Source: Sphingomonadales bacterium
Lineage (GTDB): Bacteria > Pseudomonadota > Alphaproteobacteria > Sphingomonadales > Sphingomonadaceae
Reading direction: 5' to 3'
Assembly: GCA_027483465.1 (NCBI GenBank)
Contig: JAIXUQ010000067.1
Coordinates: forward strand, 1 to 64,000
Length of the DNA stretch: 64,000 nucleotides
Below the pieces are notes generated by a model, which searched no databases, was not told where the DNA came from, and saw only the letters and a program-made list of their open reading frames with translations. The translations under genes were made by a program, and so were the position numbers. Shown in pieces: positions 1-11,700 of the stretch; positions within the stretch are counted from its first letter, which is position 1, and each line of letters begins with the position of its first letter.

Positions 1-177
1 AGGCGACAATGCGGAAAACCCGGACAGAAACGACAAAACTGTCAAAACTGGGCGGCCCTTGACGGGCGGGGCCGGGCGGACTAGGCGAGGCGTGGTATCG
101 GCGCCCGTCCTGGTGTGCCCGCGCTCGTCTGAGCCCATTCCACCCCCCCGTCTCGCGCCTGCCGCCAGAGGAAATCG
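1..177 (+). other. rho 5' leader / upstream region
   Basis: No convincing gene lies here. A weak sigma70-like pair is visible: TTGACG at 59-64 and TAGGCG at 82-87 with a 17-base spacer, which would give a leader of roughly 85 bases. A purine-rich AGAGGAAA just before the ATG at 178 is a plausible ribosome binding site. A short direct repeat containing AAAACTG occurs near 36-50. Long rho leaders are known to be autoregulated in other bacteria, but nothing in this sequence proves that here. Confidence 0.3.
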
Positions 178-1434
<1,257 letters not shown>

Positions 1435-1499
1435 CGAGGCGACGCGAACATAGCGCAGCTGTTTTCCGGTTCGCCGAACGGTCGGCCAGCGAACGAAAA

Positions 1500-1524
1500 G
1501 GGCGGCTCTCAAGCCGCCCTTTTT
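1500..1524. terminator. Intrinsic terminator between rho and the TlpA-like gene
   Basis: A perfect 8-bp stem (GGGCGGCT at 1500-1507, AGCCGCCC at 1512-1519) with a CTCA loop is followed by TTTTT and preceded by AAAA. It therefore reads as an intrinsic terminator on both strands. This suits the convergent arrangement of rho (+) and the thioredoxin-like gene (-). Confidence 0.85.
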
Positions 1525-1577
1525 GATTCGACTGACGGCGTGGCTCCACCGCTGGCCGCGCCCACCTGGCACCTCGC

Positions 1578-2135
1578 TTACCCGGTGATCGCCTTGCGCA
1601 CCTCGGCCGAGCCCCAGTCCAGCGTGCCCGATACCCGCCAGATTTCCTTGCCCTCTTCATCATAGAGGATCGTCACCGGCAGGCCTTTGGCCTTCACCGC
1701 CTCGGCATAGCTGCCCGGCTGGTCCAGCCCGGTTTCGATGTTGGCAAACTTGCCCTTGCCCCAGAATTTGTCGACCGCCTGCCAGCCTTCCATGTCCTGC
1801 GAAATCGGCAGCACCATCACCGGCACCTCGCCGGCCAGCTTGTCGAGCGCCGGCATCTCGGCGATGCACGGTGCGCACCAGGTCGCCCACAGATTGACCA
1901 GCATCTTCATGCCCTTGTGGTCGGCGAGGCGTTGCTTGGTGCCGCCCTTCATTTCCCAGGTCACGGCGGCCGGGCCGGGTTCGCCGGCGTGGCTGCGATC
2001 GATGGTGTTGATCGGCGCTTCCTGCGGCTTGGCAGCGGCGGTTGCCGGAGCAGCGGCAGGTGTCTCGGCCGGGGGCGCCGGGTTCTGGTTGCAGGCGGCC
2101 AGCACAAGGGCGGAAAGCAGGGCAAGTCGGCGCAT
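1578..2135 (-). CDS. TlpA/ResA-like thioredoxin-fold lipoprotein
   Basis: Membrane-anchored periplasmic thiol-disulfide oxidoreductase of the TlpA/ResA group. The N-terminus MRRLALLSALVLAACNQ is a lipoprotein signal with the lipobox cysteine at residue 15, followed by an Ala/Pro-rich linker. The thioredoxin fold contains the active-site motif WCAPC (Cys87, Cys90). At 185 aa it is of normal length. Such proteins usually reduce apocytochrome c heme-binding cysteines or other envelope disulfides; the substrate cannot be read from sequence. It is divergent from argH with about 100 bases between them. Confidence 0.9.
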   Translation of the reverse strand: MRRLALLSALVLAACNQNPAPPAETPAAAPATAAAKPQEAPINTIDRSHAGEPGPAAVTWEMKGGTKQRLADHKGMKMLVNLWATWCAPCIAEMPALDKLAGEVPVMVLPISQDMEGWQAVDKFWGKGKFANIETGLDQPGSYAEAVKAKGLPVTILYDEEGKEIWRVSGTLDWGSAEVRKAITG

Positions 2136-2236
2136 CGTCGGGATCCTCTAAAGGCAGGCTCACCGGATAAACAGCGCAGTGGCGGGCGGCAAGCGGCTGT
2201 GGCACTGCGGCAAGCGCAAGCAGGGGAGTGAAAGCC

Positions 2237-3757
2237 ATGGCGGTCTCACGGCGGGAGGCAATGAAACTGGCAGCGCTGGGCGGCGCGGTTGCGGCCGGTT
2301 GCGGGGGCAGCGGCAATGCCCTATCGGCGACCACCATGAGCAACGGGGTAGACAGCATGGCACCTGCGCCCGCCGGCGGTGCCAACAGCCTGTGGGGCGG
2401 CCGCTTTGGCGGCGGCCCCTCGGCGATCATGCAGCAGATCAACGCCTCCATCGGCGTGGACAAACGCCTGTGGCGCCAGGACATCCAGGGCAGCCGTGCT
2501 CATGTTGCCATGCTGGCCAAGCAGGGCATTGTCTCGGTCGATGACGCTGCCGCCATCGACCGCGGTTTGCAACAGATTGCCGCCGAGTATGAAGCCGGCA
2601 AGCTGGTCGAAAATCTGGCGCTGGAGGATATCCACCTCCATGTCGAGACAAGGCTGAAGGAGATCATCGGCCCCGCCGCTGGCCGCCTGCACACGGCGCG
2701 CAGCCGCAATGATCAGGTGGCGGTGGATTTCCGGCTGTGGGTGAAGGCCGCCTGTGCCGAAGCCGATACGGCGCTGAAGGGCTTGATCGGTGCGCTGCTG
2801 AAGCGTGCCGAGGAGCATGCCGACACGATCATGCCCGGCTTCACCCATCTGCAGGTGGCGCAGCCGGTGACGCTGGGCCACCATCTGATGGCCTATGTCG
2901 AAATGCTTGGTCGCGATCGCGGCCGCTTTGCCGACGCGATGCGGCGCATGGACGAATGCCCGCTGGGCGCCGCCGCGCTGGCCGGCACCAGCTTCCCGAT
3001 TGATCGCCAGATGACGGCGAAGGCCTTGGGTTTTGCCGGTGGGCCGACGCGCAACAGCCTCGACAGCGTGTCGGATCGGGATTTCGCGCTCGAATATCTC
3101 AGTGCCACCCACATGACCGGCCTGCACCTGTCGCGCCTGGCTGAGGAAATCATCATCTGGGCCAGCCAGCCCTATGGCTTCATCACCCTGCCCGATGCCT
3201 GGTCCACCGGCAGCAGCATCATGCCGCAAAAGCGCAACCCCGATGCCGCCGAACTGGTGCGTGCCAAGGCCGGTGAGTTTCTCGCCGCCTTCACCCGCCT
3301 GTCTGTTGTCATGAAGGGTCTGCCGCTCGCCTATTCGAAGGACATGCAGGACGACAAATCCACCGTGTTTGCCGCGTTTGATGATCTGGGCCTGTGCCTC
3401 GCCAGCATGACCGGAATGGTGGAGACCATCATTTTCAACAAGGCGAAGATGCGGGCGGCGGCCAATAGCGGCTTTTCCACGGCCACTGATCTGGCCGACT
3501 GGCTGGTGCGGGTTGCCAATGTGCCGTTCCGCGAAGCGCACGAGATTACCGGCAAATGCGTGAAGGCCGCCGAGGCCAAGGGCACCGATTTGAACGGTCT
3601 GACCGATGCCGAATTGAAGGCCATCGATGCACGCATCACCAAGGCGGTGCGTGACGTGCTGTCGGTGGAAGCCAGCGTGGCCAGCCGCACCAGCTTTGGC
3701 GGCACCGCGCCGGCCAATGTCCGCGCCGCGATCGCGGCCGCCCGGCAACGCCTGTGA
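2237..3757 (+). CDS. argH: Argininosuccinate lyase with an unusual Tat-lipoprotein-like N-terminus
   Basis: Cleaves argininosuccinate to arginine and fumarate, the last step of arginine synthesis. The core begins [12 protein letters not shown], and the fumarase/ASL signature [11 protein letters not shown] lies near residue 330. The family is normally about 460 aa and starts close to LWGGRF. Here the frame is open further upstream. The best Shine-Dalgarno, AGGGGAG at 2222-2228, sits 8 bases before ATG 2237, adding about 40 residues: SRREAMK followed by a small hydrophobic stretch and AAGC, resembling a twin-arginine lipoprotein signal. Internal starts at 2336 or 2357 would give a standard cytosolic enzyme; GGGG at 2345-2348 could serve 2357. 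Function is certain, start is not. Confidence 0.95.
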   Translation: MAVSRREAMKLAALGGAVAAGCGGSGNALSATTMSNGVDSMAPAPAGGANSLWGGRFGGGPSAIMQQINASIGVDKRLWRQDIQGSRAHVAMLAKQGIVSVDDAAAIDRGLQQIAAEYEAGKLVENLALEDIHLHVETRLKEIIGPAAGRLHTARSRNDQVAVDFRLWVKAACAEADTALKGLIGALLKRAEEHADTIMPGFTHLQVAQPVTLGHHLMAYVEMLGRDRGRFADAMRRMDECPLGAAALAGTSFPIDRQMTAKALGFAGGPTRNSLDSVSDRDFALEYLSATHMTGLHLSRLAEEIIIWASQPYGFITLPDAWSTGSSIMPQKRNPDAAELVRAKAGEFLAAFTRLSVVMKGLPLAYSKDMQDDKSTVFAAFDDLGLCLASMTGMVETIIFNKAKMRAAANSGFSTATDLADWLVRVANVPFREAHEITGKCVKAAEAKGTDLNGLTDAELKAIDARITKAVRDVLSVEASVASRTSFGGTAPANVRAAIAAARQRL

Positions 3758-3993
3758 GGCGGGCGTTTGCCATGGCGGCGGTGCTGCTGCTTGCCGGTTG
3801 CGGCAAGCAGGGCGCGCTGGAGCCCAAGGCGGGCCGCCCCGCGCCGCAGCGCGGCGAAACCCAGGTGCGCGCTGCCACGCCGCAGGAAATGCTCAAGCTC
3901 GATCCGCAGGCGGTGCCACAGCGCGTCGACGACAACCAGGGCCCGTTGCCCGAACGCGGCAATGATCCCTTCAACCTGCCGCCTCCCCGATAA
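3754..3993 (+). CDS. Small LptM/YifL-like lipoprotein
   Basis: A 79-aa protein starting at a GTG that overlaps the argH stop. It has a short signal peptide and lipobox ([10 protein letters not shown]), then a Pro/Arg/Gln-rich tail with no globular domain, ending PFNLPPPR. Small lipoproteins of this kind sit directly before lysA in many proteobacteria. In E. coli the equivalent LptM (YifL) supports maturation of the LPS-exporting LptD complex. The role is inferred from size, lipobox and position; the sequence itself only supports 'lipoprotein'. Confidence 0.8.
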   Translation: MRRAFAMAAVLLLAGCGKQGALEPKAGRPAPQRGETQVRAATPQEMLKLDPQAVPQRVDDNQGPLPERGNDPFNLPPPR

Positions 3994-4006
3994 GGCCTGT
4001 TGAGCG

Positions 4007-5272
4007 ATGGACCATTTCCAGATCCGCGATGGCGTGATGCACGCCGAGGACGTCAGCCTGGCGGCGCTGGCCAAACAGGTGGGCACGCCGTTCTATTGCT
4101 ACAGCAGCGCCACCATGGAGCGGCACTTCACCGTGTTCCGCGAAGCCGTGGCCGGGCTGGGTGACGGCAATCCGCTGGTGGCCTTTGCGGTGAAGGCCAA
4201 TCCCAATCTGGCGGTGCTGGCCACGCTGGCGCGGCTGGGTGCTGGGGCTGATGTGGTTTCGGGCGGCGAACTGGCGCGGGCGCTGGCGGCCGGCGTGCCG
4301 GCGGACAGGATCGTTTTTTCAGGGGTGGGCAAGACCCGGGCTGAACTGGCTGCCGGGGTTGAAGCCGGCATCCTGCAATTCAATGTCGAATCCGAAGCCG
4401 AGATCGACATGCTGGCCGCGGTGGCCGCCGCCAAGGGCGCCACGGTGGAGATCGCCATCCGCATCAACCCGGCGGTGGACCCCAAGACCCATGGCAAGAT
4501 CAGCACCGGCGGCGCCGATGCCAAGTTCGGCATCCCGTGGGAGCGGCTGCCGGCGGCCTTTGCCCAGGCCGCTGCCCACCCCAATCTGCGCCCGGTGGGC
4601 CTGGCCGCGCATATCGGCAGCCAGTTGACCAAGCTGGAGCCGGTGGAGGACGCCATCCGCAAACTGGGCGATCTCGCCCGCCAGCTGGAGGCCGCCGGCC
4701 ACGAGATCAAGCGGATCGATGTGGGCGGCGGGCTGGGCGTGCCCTATCGGCGCGATCAGCCGGCGCCGCCCAGCCCGGCTGATTATGCCGCCATGGTGGC
4801 GCGCGCCACGGCCGGCTGGCCCTGGCGGCTGATGTTTGAACCGGGGCGGATGATCGTCGGCAATGCCGGGGTTCTGGTTTCCGAAGTCATCCTCACCAAA
4901 GAAGGCGCGTCGAGGCATTTCATCGTGGTGGATGCCGCAATGAACGATCTGCTGCGGCCCTCGCTCTACAATGCCTGGCACGACATTTTGGCGATCCACC
5001 CCAAGGCCGGTCGCATCATCGCCACCGTGGTTGGCCCGATCTGCGAAACCGGGGACACGTTCGCGGAGGACCGGGAGGTGGAGGACGTGGCAGCCGGTGA
5101 TCTGGTCGCCTTCATGACCGCGGGTGCCTATGGCGCGACCATGGCCAGCACCTATAACTCGCGGCCACTGGTGCCCGAAGTGATGGTGCGGGGGGCCGAA
5201 TGGGCCATTGTTTCCCAGCGCAACCAGCCGGCAGCGATGCTGGCACTGGATGCCAAGGCGCCATGGCTCTGA
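4007..5272 (+). CDS. lysA: Diaminopimelate decarboxylase
   Basis: PLP-dependent group IV decarboxylase converting meso-diaminopimelate to L-lysine. At 421 aa it is of normal length. The PLP-binding lysine lies in FAVKANPN (Lys63). HIGSQ and GGGLGVPY are the barrel phosphate-binding motifs, and the C-terminal GPICETGD contributes the active-site cysteine across the dimer. It lies 13 bases after the small lipoprotein gene, in the conserved argH-lipoprotein-lysA order. Confidence 0.97.
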   Translation: MDHFQIRDGVMHAEDVSLAALAKQVGTPFYCYSSATMERHFTVFREAVAGLGDGNPLVAFAVKANPNLAVLATLARLGAGADVVSGGELARALAAGVPADRIVFSGVGKTRAELAAGVEAGILQFNVESEAEIDMLAAVAAAKGATVEIAIRINPAVDPKTHGKISTGGADAKFGIPWERLPAAFAQAAAHPNLRPVGLAAHIGSQLTKLEPVEDAIRKLGDLARQLEAAGHEIKRIDVGGGLGVPYRRDQPAPPSPADYAAMVARATAGWPWRLMFEPGRMIVGNAGVLVSEVILTKEGASRHFIVVDAAMNDLLRPSLYNAWHDILAIHPKAGRIIATVVGPICETGDTFAEDREVEDVAAGDLVAFMTAGAYGATMASTYNSRPLVPEVMVRGAEWAIVSQRNQPAAMLALDAKAPWL

Positions 5273-5276
5273 TGCC

Positions 5277-6566
5277 ATGGCGGTAACGCCGGCCCCCGCT
5301 CCGGCGCCGGCCGGCCGCATCCTTGCCGCCAGCCTGGTGGGCACGGCGGTGGAGTTCTATGATTTCTACATTTATGCCACGGCCGCTGCGCTGGTGTTCG
5401 GGCCGTTGTTCTTCCCGGCCGAAAATGCCCAGGCACAGTTGCTGCTGAGCTTTGCCAGCTTTGCCGTTGCCTTTGTTGCCCGGCCGATCGGCGCCCTGGT
5501 GTTCGGCCATTATGGCGACCGGCTGGGGCGCAAATCCACACTGGTGGCCTCGCTGCTGCTGATGGGCGGCTCCACCTTTGCCATCACTTTCCTGCCGCCC
5601 TATGCCGCCATCGGCGTGGCGGCGCCGGCGATCCTGTGCCTGCTGCGCTTTGGGCAGGGTTTTGGCCTGGGCGGTGAATGGGGCGGCGCGGCGCTGCTGG
5701 CGGTGGAAAATGCCCCGCCCGGCTGGCGTGCCCGCTATGGCATGTTCCCGCAATTGGGCGCGCCGGTGGGCTTCATTGCGGCCAATGGCCTGTTTCTGGT
5801 GCTTGGCCTGTGGCTGGATGATGGCCAGTTCAGCAATTGGGGCTGGCGGCTGCCCTTTGCCGGCTCGATCCTGCTGGTGGGCATCGGCCTGTGGGTGCGG
5901 CTGACCATCCTGGAAACGCCGGCCTTTGCCGCCATGCTGGCACATGAAAAGCCGCCGGCCGTGCCGCTGGCCGAACTGGTGCGCCACCACGGCCGCGAAA
6001 CCATTTGCGGGGTGGCTGCCGCCGTCACCTGCTTTGCGATCTTCTATATCGCCACCGCCTTTGCATTGGGCTTTGGCACCACCCAACTGGGCTATGCTCG
6101 CAGCGAATTCCTGCAACTGCAACTGGGCGCGATCCTGTTTCTGGCCGCCGGCATCATCGCCGCCGGCTGGCTGGCCGATCGCACCAGCCCAGCGCGGGTG
6201 CTCATGCTGGGCAGCCTTGCCACCGTGGCGGTTGGCGCCGCGATGGGCCCGCTGATGGCCGGTGGCACCCAAGGCGTGTTTGCCTTCCTGTCGCTCAGCC
6301 TGTTTGTGATGGGCTTTGTCTATGGCCCGTTGGGCGCGTTCCTGCCTGGCCTGTTTCCGGCGCGGGTGCGCTACACCGGGGCATCGGTGGCGTTCAATCT
6401 GGGCGGCATCATTGGTGGCGGCCTCACGCCGGTGATCGGCCAGGCGCTCACCAGCCAATATGGCATTGCGGCGGTGGGCTGGTATCTGGGCGGCGCGGCG
6501 CTGGTTTCTGTGATAGGCCTTGCGCTCTTGCCCAAGGGGGCGGCGGCCGATAGCCTTGGCGGATGA
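5277..6566 (+). CDS. MFS transporter, metabolite:H+ symporter (MHS) type
   Basis: Inner-membrane secondary transporter of 429 aa with about 12 hydrophobic segments. Features typical of the MHS subgroup (proline/betaine, citrate, shikimate and related carriers) are visible. TAVEFYDFYIYATAAALVF forms the first helix, GHYGDRLGRK the loop 2-3 motif A, and RFGQGFGLGGEWGGAALL helix 4, with a C-half ending near residue 420. The start at 5277 is 4 bases after lysA, suggesting co-transcription. The substrate is unknown. Confidence 0.88.
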   Translation: MAVTPAPAPAPAGRILAASLVGTAVEFYDFYIYATAAALVFGPLFFPAENAQAQLLLSFASFAVAFVARPIGALVFGHYGDRLGRKSTLVASLLLMGGSTFAITFLPPYAAIGVAAPAILCLLRFGQGFGLGGEWGGAALLAVENAPPGWRARYGMFPQLGAPVGFIAANGLFLVLGLWLDDGQFSNWGWRLPFAGSILLVGIGLWVRLTILETPAFAAMLAHEKPPAVPLAELVRHHGRETICGVAAAVTCFAIFYIATAFALGFGTTQLGYARSEFLQLQLGAILFLAAGIIAAGWLADRTSPARVLMLGSLATVAVGAAMGPLMAGGTQGVFAFLSLSLFVMGFVYGPLGAFLPGLFPARVRYTGASVAFNLGGIIGGGLTPVIGQALTSQYGIAAVGWYLGGAALVSVIGLALLPKGAAADSLGG

Positions 6567-8731
6567 TCATCCGCTCCCTGCTGCTCGCCTCCGTTCTCGC
6601 CGTTCCGGCGCTGGCCTCCCCCGAAACCGATCGCTGGGCTGCCCGCCGGGCCGCAGTCACTATCACCCGTGATGAATGGGGCATCCCGCACATCAAGGGC
6701 AAGACCGATGCTGATGCGGTGTTCGGCATGATCTATGCCCAGGCCGAGGATGATTTCCACCGGGTGGAGACCAATTTCATCAACGCGCAGGGCCGGCTGG
6801 CCGAAGCCGAGGGCGAAGCCGCCATCTGGCGCGACCTCAGGATGAAGCTGTTCATCGATCCGGCCGAGTTGCAGGCCCAGTTCAAGACCGCACCCGGCTG
6901 GCTGAAGACGTTGTGCATCGCCTGGGCCGATGGCCTCAACCAGTATCTGGCCGCGCACCCCGAGGTGAAACCGCGGGTGATCAGCCATTTCGAGCCGTGG
7001 ATGGCACTGTCCTTCTCGGAAGGCAGCATCGGTGGCGATATCGAGAGCATCAATCTTGGTCGGCTGGAAAGCTTTTTCACCGGCCAGCCGGTGAAGCTGA
7101 CAGCCATTGAGCAGGGCAGCGAACTGGCTGAGCCGGCCGGGTCCAACGGCTTTGCGCTGGCGCCCAGCCGCAGCACCAGCGGCGACGCACTGTTGCTCAT
7201 CAACCCGCACACCAGTTTCTATTTCCGCAGCGAAGCCAAGGTGGAAAGCGGCCAGGGGCTGGATGCCTATGGCGCCAGCACCTGGGGGCAGTTCTTTGTC
7301 TATCAGGGCTTCAACCGCCATGTCGGCTGGATGCACACCTCGTCAGGCGTGGACAATATCGACGAATATGCGCTGACCGTGGAGAAGCGCGGCGGCAAGT
7401 GGCATTATCTGCACGGCACCACCTGGCGGCCGCTGGCCGAAAAGCTGATCAGCGTGCCCTACAAGGCCGCCGATGGCAGCATGAAGACCCGCGTGTTCAC
7501 CACTTGGCGTTCCCATCACGGCCCGGTGATCCGCGCCGAGAACGGCAAGTGGATCGCGGTGGCCCTGATGCATCGCCCGGTTGCCGCGCTGGAACAAAGC
7601 TTCCTGCGCACCAAGACCAGCGATCTGGCCTCCTATCTCAAGGTCGCCTCCCGCCGGGCCAATTCATCCAACGCCACGCTCTTTGCCAGCGACAAGGGCG
7701 AGATTGCCTATCTTCACCCGCAGTTCGTGCCGATCCGCAGCGACCGTTTCGATTGGCGCAAGCCCGTGGATGGCAGCGATCCGGCGACTGACTGGCAGGG
7801 CGAGCATGGCCTTGAGCAATTGCCCAGCGTGATCAACCCGCGGTCGGGCTTTGCCTTCAATGTCAACAACTGGCCATGGACGGCGGCGGGGCCGGACAGT
7901 CCGAAACAGGCGGCCTTTCCGAAATATATGGATGCCGCCGGCGAAAACCCACGCGGGCCCAATGCCTTGCGGCTGCTGAGCGGTGACCGCAAGTTCGATC
8001 TCGATGCGCTGCTGGCGGCGGCCTATGATCCGTTCCTGCAGGGCTTTGCCGATACCATCCCCGGCCTCGTCAAGGCATGGGATGCGCTGGCACCGGGCGA
8101 GCAGAAGGCGCGTCTTGCCGCCCCGGTCGCCACCTTCAAGGCATGGGACTATCGCAGCGGGGAAGCCTCGGTGGCGACCAGCATCGCCATGATGTGGGGC
8201 GACGAGATGGTGAAGCGTTTTGGCAAGTTCGCCCGTGATGATGAAGAGGCGGTGGTGCCCTATATCGCCAGCGACAAGGTGGCCGATGCCGATCGCCTGG
8301 CCGCGCTGGATACCGCCGTGGCCCGATTGGCCGGCGATTTTGGCGGCTGGGATGTCCCTTGGGGCCATATCAACCGCTTCCAGCGACTCACCGGCAATGT
8401 GAACCAGGTGTATGACGACAAGCTGCCGTCCACGCCGATCGGCTTTGCGAGCGGCAATTGGGGCAGTCTCGCGTCATTCGGCTCACGCCCGCGGGCGGGC
8501 ACCAGGCGCTGGTATGGCGATTATGGCAACAGCTTCGTCGCGGTCGTCCGCTTTGGCAAGGATGGGCCGGAAGCCCGGGCGGTCCATGCCGGCGGCATCA
8601 ACGCCAATCCGGCCAGTCCGCATTTCCGCGATCAGGCCGAACGCTATCGCAGCCATGATTTCCGCCCGGTCTATTTCACCGATGCGCAACTGGCAGGCCA
8701 TGTCGAGCGCAGCTATCGGCCGGGCGAGTAA
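6563..8731 (+). CDS. Penicillin acylase family N-terminal-nucleophile hydrolase
   Basis: Periplasmic amidase precursor of 722 aa that should self-cleave into alpha and beta chains. It has a signal peptide (residues 1-19, ending ALAS). The alpha part includes the conserved DEWGIPHIKG. The beta-chain N-terminus is the GSNGFAL motif with nucleophile Ser194, and the later FNVNNWPW region fits the family. Relatives act on penicillins, N-acyl-homoserine lactones (PvdQ/AhlM) or other amides; the substrate cannot be decided here. The start overlaps the transporter stop (ATGA), so the two are translationally coupled and might handle a shared metabolite (inference). Confidence 0.9.
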   Translation: MIIRSLLLASVLAVPALASPETDRWAARRAAVTITRDEWGIPHIKGKTDADAVFGMIYAQAEDDFHRVETNFINAQGRLAEAEGEAAIWRDLRMKLFIDPAELQAQFKTAPGWLKTLCIAWADGLNQYLAAHPEVKPRVISHFEPWMALSFSEGSIGGDIESINLGRLESFFTGQPVKLTAIEQGSELAEPAGSNGFALAPSRSTSGDALLLINPHTSFYFRSEAKVESGQGLDAYGASTWGQFFVYQGFNRHVGWMHTSSGVDNIDEYALTVEKRGGKWHYLHGTTWRPLAEKLISVPYKAADGSMKTRVFTTWRSHHGPVIRAENGKWIAVALMHRPVAALEQSFLRTKTSDLASYLKVASRRANSSNATLFASDKGEIAYLHPQFVPIRSDRFDWRKPVDGSDPATDWQGEHGLEQLPSVINPRSGFAFNVNNWPWTAAGPDSPKQAAFPKYMDAAGENPRGPNALRLLSGDRKFDLDALLAAAYDPFLQGFADTIPGLVKAWDALAPGEQKARLAAPVATFKAWDYRSGEASVATSIAMMWGDEMVKRFGKFARDDEEAVVPYIASDKVADADRLAALDTAVARLAGDFGGWDVPWGHINRFQRLTGNVNQVYDDKLPSTPIGFASGNWGSLASFGSRPRAGTRRWYGDYGNSFVAVVRFGKDGPEARAVHAGGINANPASPHFRDQAERYRSHDFRPVYFTDAQLAGHVERSYRPGE

Positions 8732-8747
8732 TGCCGGACGCGCTGCC

Positions 8748-11700
8748 TCATCTTGCGGCGGCCACCGTAAGGCCTGAGGCCGGCAGCGCAGCGCGGATAT
8801 CCGGGGCATACATGGCCTCGGCGCGGGCAGGGGGCAGGGTGAACCGGCCCTCGCTGCCCAACCGGAGCCGATATTCGATCACGGACGTGCCATTGAGTTC
8901 GCGCCAATAGGCTTGCATGGCGCCAGTGCGGCGATCCAGCCAGTCCGGCCCATTGCTGCCTATGGTGCCGGCATCAAGCAGTTCCGAACGGTTGGCAAGG
9001 CCGTTGCCGAGGATCGTGGCCCCGGCCGGCACCGGATCGATCAGCGCCACCCAGGCCGTGGGGGCGCTGGCCCTGAGCGTGAGGCGCACGGCCACGACAT
9101 CGCCCCGGCTCCAGCGACCGGGCACCGCCTGTGTGACGGGCCGCAGACTGCGCGTGAGGCTGAGCCCGGCGCTGGTGGCGCGGGTTTGCGGCACCCGGGC
9201 CTGCAGGGCCACTTGCGCCCATGGCTGGCCGCTGCCGCTGTGGCTGATGGCCAGTGTGCCGGCTGTCAGCGGCAGGCGGACCGGCGCCGGATCTCCGCCG
9301 GCAGGCCAGACAACGCGGACCGGCGGGCCGGCGAGGCTGATCTGGCTGGAGCCACGTACGGGGCCGGCTTCAAACCGGCCAGCAAAGGCCCGCATGGCCA
9401 GCGTGCCAAGCGCGTTGGCCGGCGTGGTGCGCCAATGGCCGCGCTGCCGGGCCTGCGCGAGGGCCCGGGCAAGGCGCGGGGCATCAGCCGCCCAACGGGT
9501 ATCGGCGCTGGCGATCAGCAGCAGCCGGGCCAACGCGGCATCGGGATCGGCCATCAGCGACCAGTCATCAGCGGGGCCAGCCAGTCGCATCACGGTGCCA
9601 CGATCATCCAGCCGGGCACGCAGGCGGGAATAAGTTACGGCCACTTCGCGGTTGTTGCCGCTGGCCCGCGCGATGGCCAGCCAATCCATCAACGCGGCCG
9701 GGCCCCAGGCATTGGGGGTGATGTTCAGCCCCGTGCGCATGCGGCCAACGGCAATGCCTTCACCGGCCAGTGCGGCAAGGGCAGCAAGGCGCGTCGCGTC
9801 AGCCGCCGGTGTCCGGCCATCGGCAATGGGGGTGAGCCCGGCAATCAGCCTGGTACGGGCTGTATCCGGCAGCGGCCACCCCGACAGGCGCGACAGGCGC
9901 AGCACATAGGCGGTCAGATCGGCATCGCCAGGCAGGCCGCTGCCGGGGAAATAGCGCAGCAACCCGCTGGAATCGGTCCAGGTGAGCAGGCCTGCGGCCT
10001 CCTCGTCCCAGCGCGCGCGGTCGCCGGTGGCAATGGCGCGTGACAGCCGCTGTTCGATGCAATCATGCGGATAGGCTGCCATATAGGCGGCGACACCCGG
10101 CAGGCTGGCGAGGCTGCGCAGCAGGCTGACATCCACATGGCCACCCCTGGCCCCGGCCGGCGGTTGCAGTGCCAGCGGCTGACCAGGGCGGATGAGGCTG
10201 GCGGCCACGACCTGTTCGGGGAACGCAGGCTCCACCATCTGGGCAATGGCAACGGAATCGCGGGCCCTGCCGGCGCTGGCGGTGAGGCGAATGCTGGCCT
10301 GGCCGGGCGGGCCAGCCACCAGCGGCCAGCGCAGTTCCGTGGCGCTGCCGGCCGCCAGCGCGATGCGCCGAGCGGGCAGTTGGTTGAGCGTGATATTGGC
10401 GACCATGGCCGTGCTGCTGGTGTTGCGCAGCGTGGCTGTGGCCACATACTTGTCGCCCTCGCGCACCAATGGCGGAATCCCGGGCAGGATCTGCAGATCC
10501 TGTGTGGTGCGCATGCTGGCGCTGCCGGTGCCAAACAGGCCGGGCCCGGCGCTGGCGATCGCCACCAGCCGGAAACCGGACAGGCTGTCGTTCAGTCGGA
10601 AGGGCACCAACGCCTCGCCGCGCGCATCAAGCTTGACGCGGCCCGCCCAGACAATGACTGGGGTGAAATCCCGGCGCGCCATCCCGGCCGTGGCGCCGCC
10701 GCTACCACCGGCCGCCACCGCCTTGGCCCCATAGTGGCGCTTGCCGACCACCTGGCCCTGCGCGGTGGCCATCACCACACCCAATGGCCGTGGTGCCATC
10801 ATGGCATCCAGCAGTTGCCAACTGTCGTTGGCCTTCAGCGCGAGCAGCGCCTCGTCCACAACGGCAAAGGCCACTTCGGCATCGGCTGGCAGGCGCTGGC
10901 CCCTGGGGGCTGTCACCCGGATGCGGGCACTGGCGTCCTCCCGCACCGCATGGCTGGGCCGGTCGGGCGTGACGCTCACGGCCAGACGATGGGCATCATG
11001 GCCCACCTTCAATTGCGCCATGCCGATCCGGTAACTCGGCCGGGCCAAGTCAACCAGCGCGGTGGGCGCGGCGCCGTCGCGGCTGAACCACGGCAGATTC
11101 CAGCGCCGGGCCATATCCGCCAGCCACAGCCGCCATCCCGCCACCCGCCCGCGCACGGCGAGCACGGAGACGTAGACATTGGGGGCATGGCGGCCGTTGA
11201 TCTTCAGCGTCACCACCGGCTCCTTGCCGGAAAGCCTCGTCACAAAACTGTCGATCACGCCGCCGCGCATGATGGTGACGAGTGCGGTTGCCTCGCGGAA
11301 TGGCATGCGCACAGCCAGCCGGGCGGTGCCGCCCACCGCCACCTCCGGGGATTCGGGTATCAGGTCCATCCGGTCGCCATTGTCGCCGCCAAACCACCAG
11401 TCATCGGCGCCGGCCAGCCACAGGCTCTGGCTGGCACGGGCTATGCGGCCGGCGCCGTCAGTCACCTCGGCAAGCGCGATCACCTCGCCCGACAGGCCGG
11501 GTTCCAGTTGGCATTGCGCCCGGCCACGGGCATCGCTGCGCACGGTGCAGCCATTCCTCAGCTCGCGGGTTTCCACCATATTGTCATAGGCATAAAAGCC
11601 GCCGACCAGCCGCTTGCGGGTGGAGATGATGCTGCGGGCGAAGAGGCGCACGCGGATGCTGCGGCCGGCCAGTGGCCGATTGTCCAGCCCCAGCACCACC

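Noticed and set aside
2321-3748. 475-aa open frame on the minus strand across argH
   Set aside because: Shadow of argH caused by high GC; composition (His/Gly/Arg-rich) and lack of any recognisable motif mark it as non-coding.
5112-6458. 448-aa minus-strand frame across lysA end and the MFS gene
   Set aside because: Antisense to two clear genes with family motifs; low-complexity Gln/Gly/Arg product.
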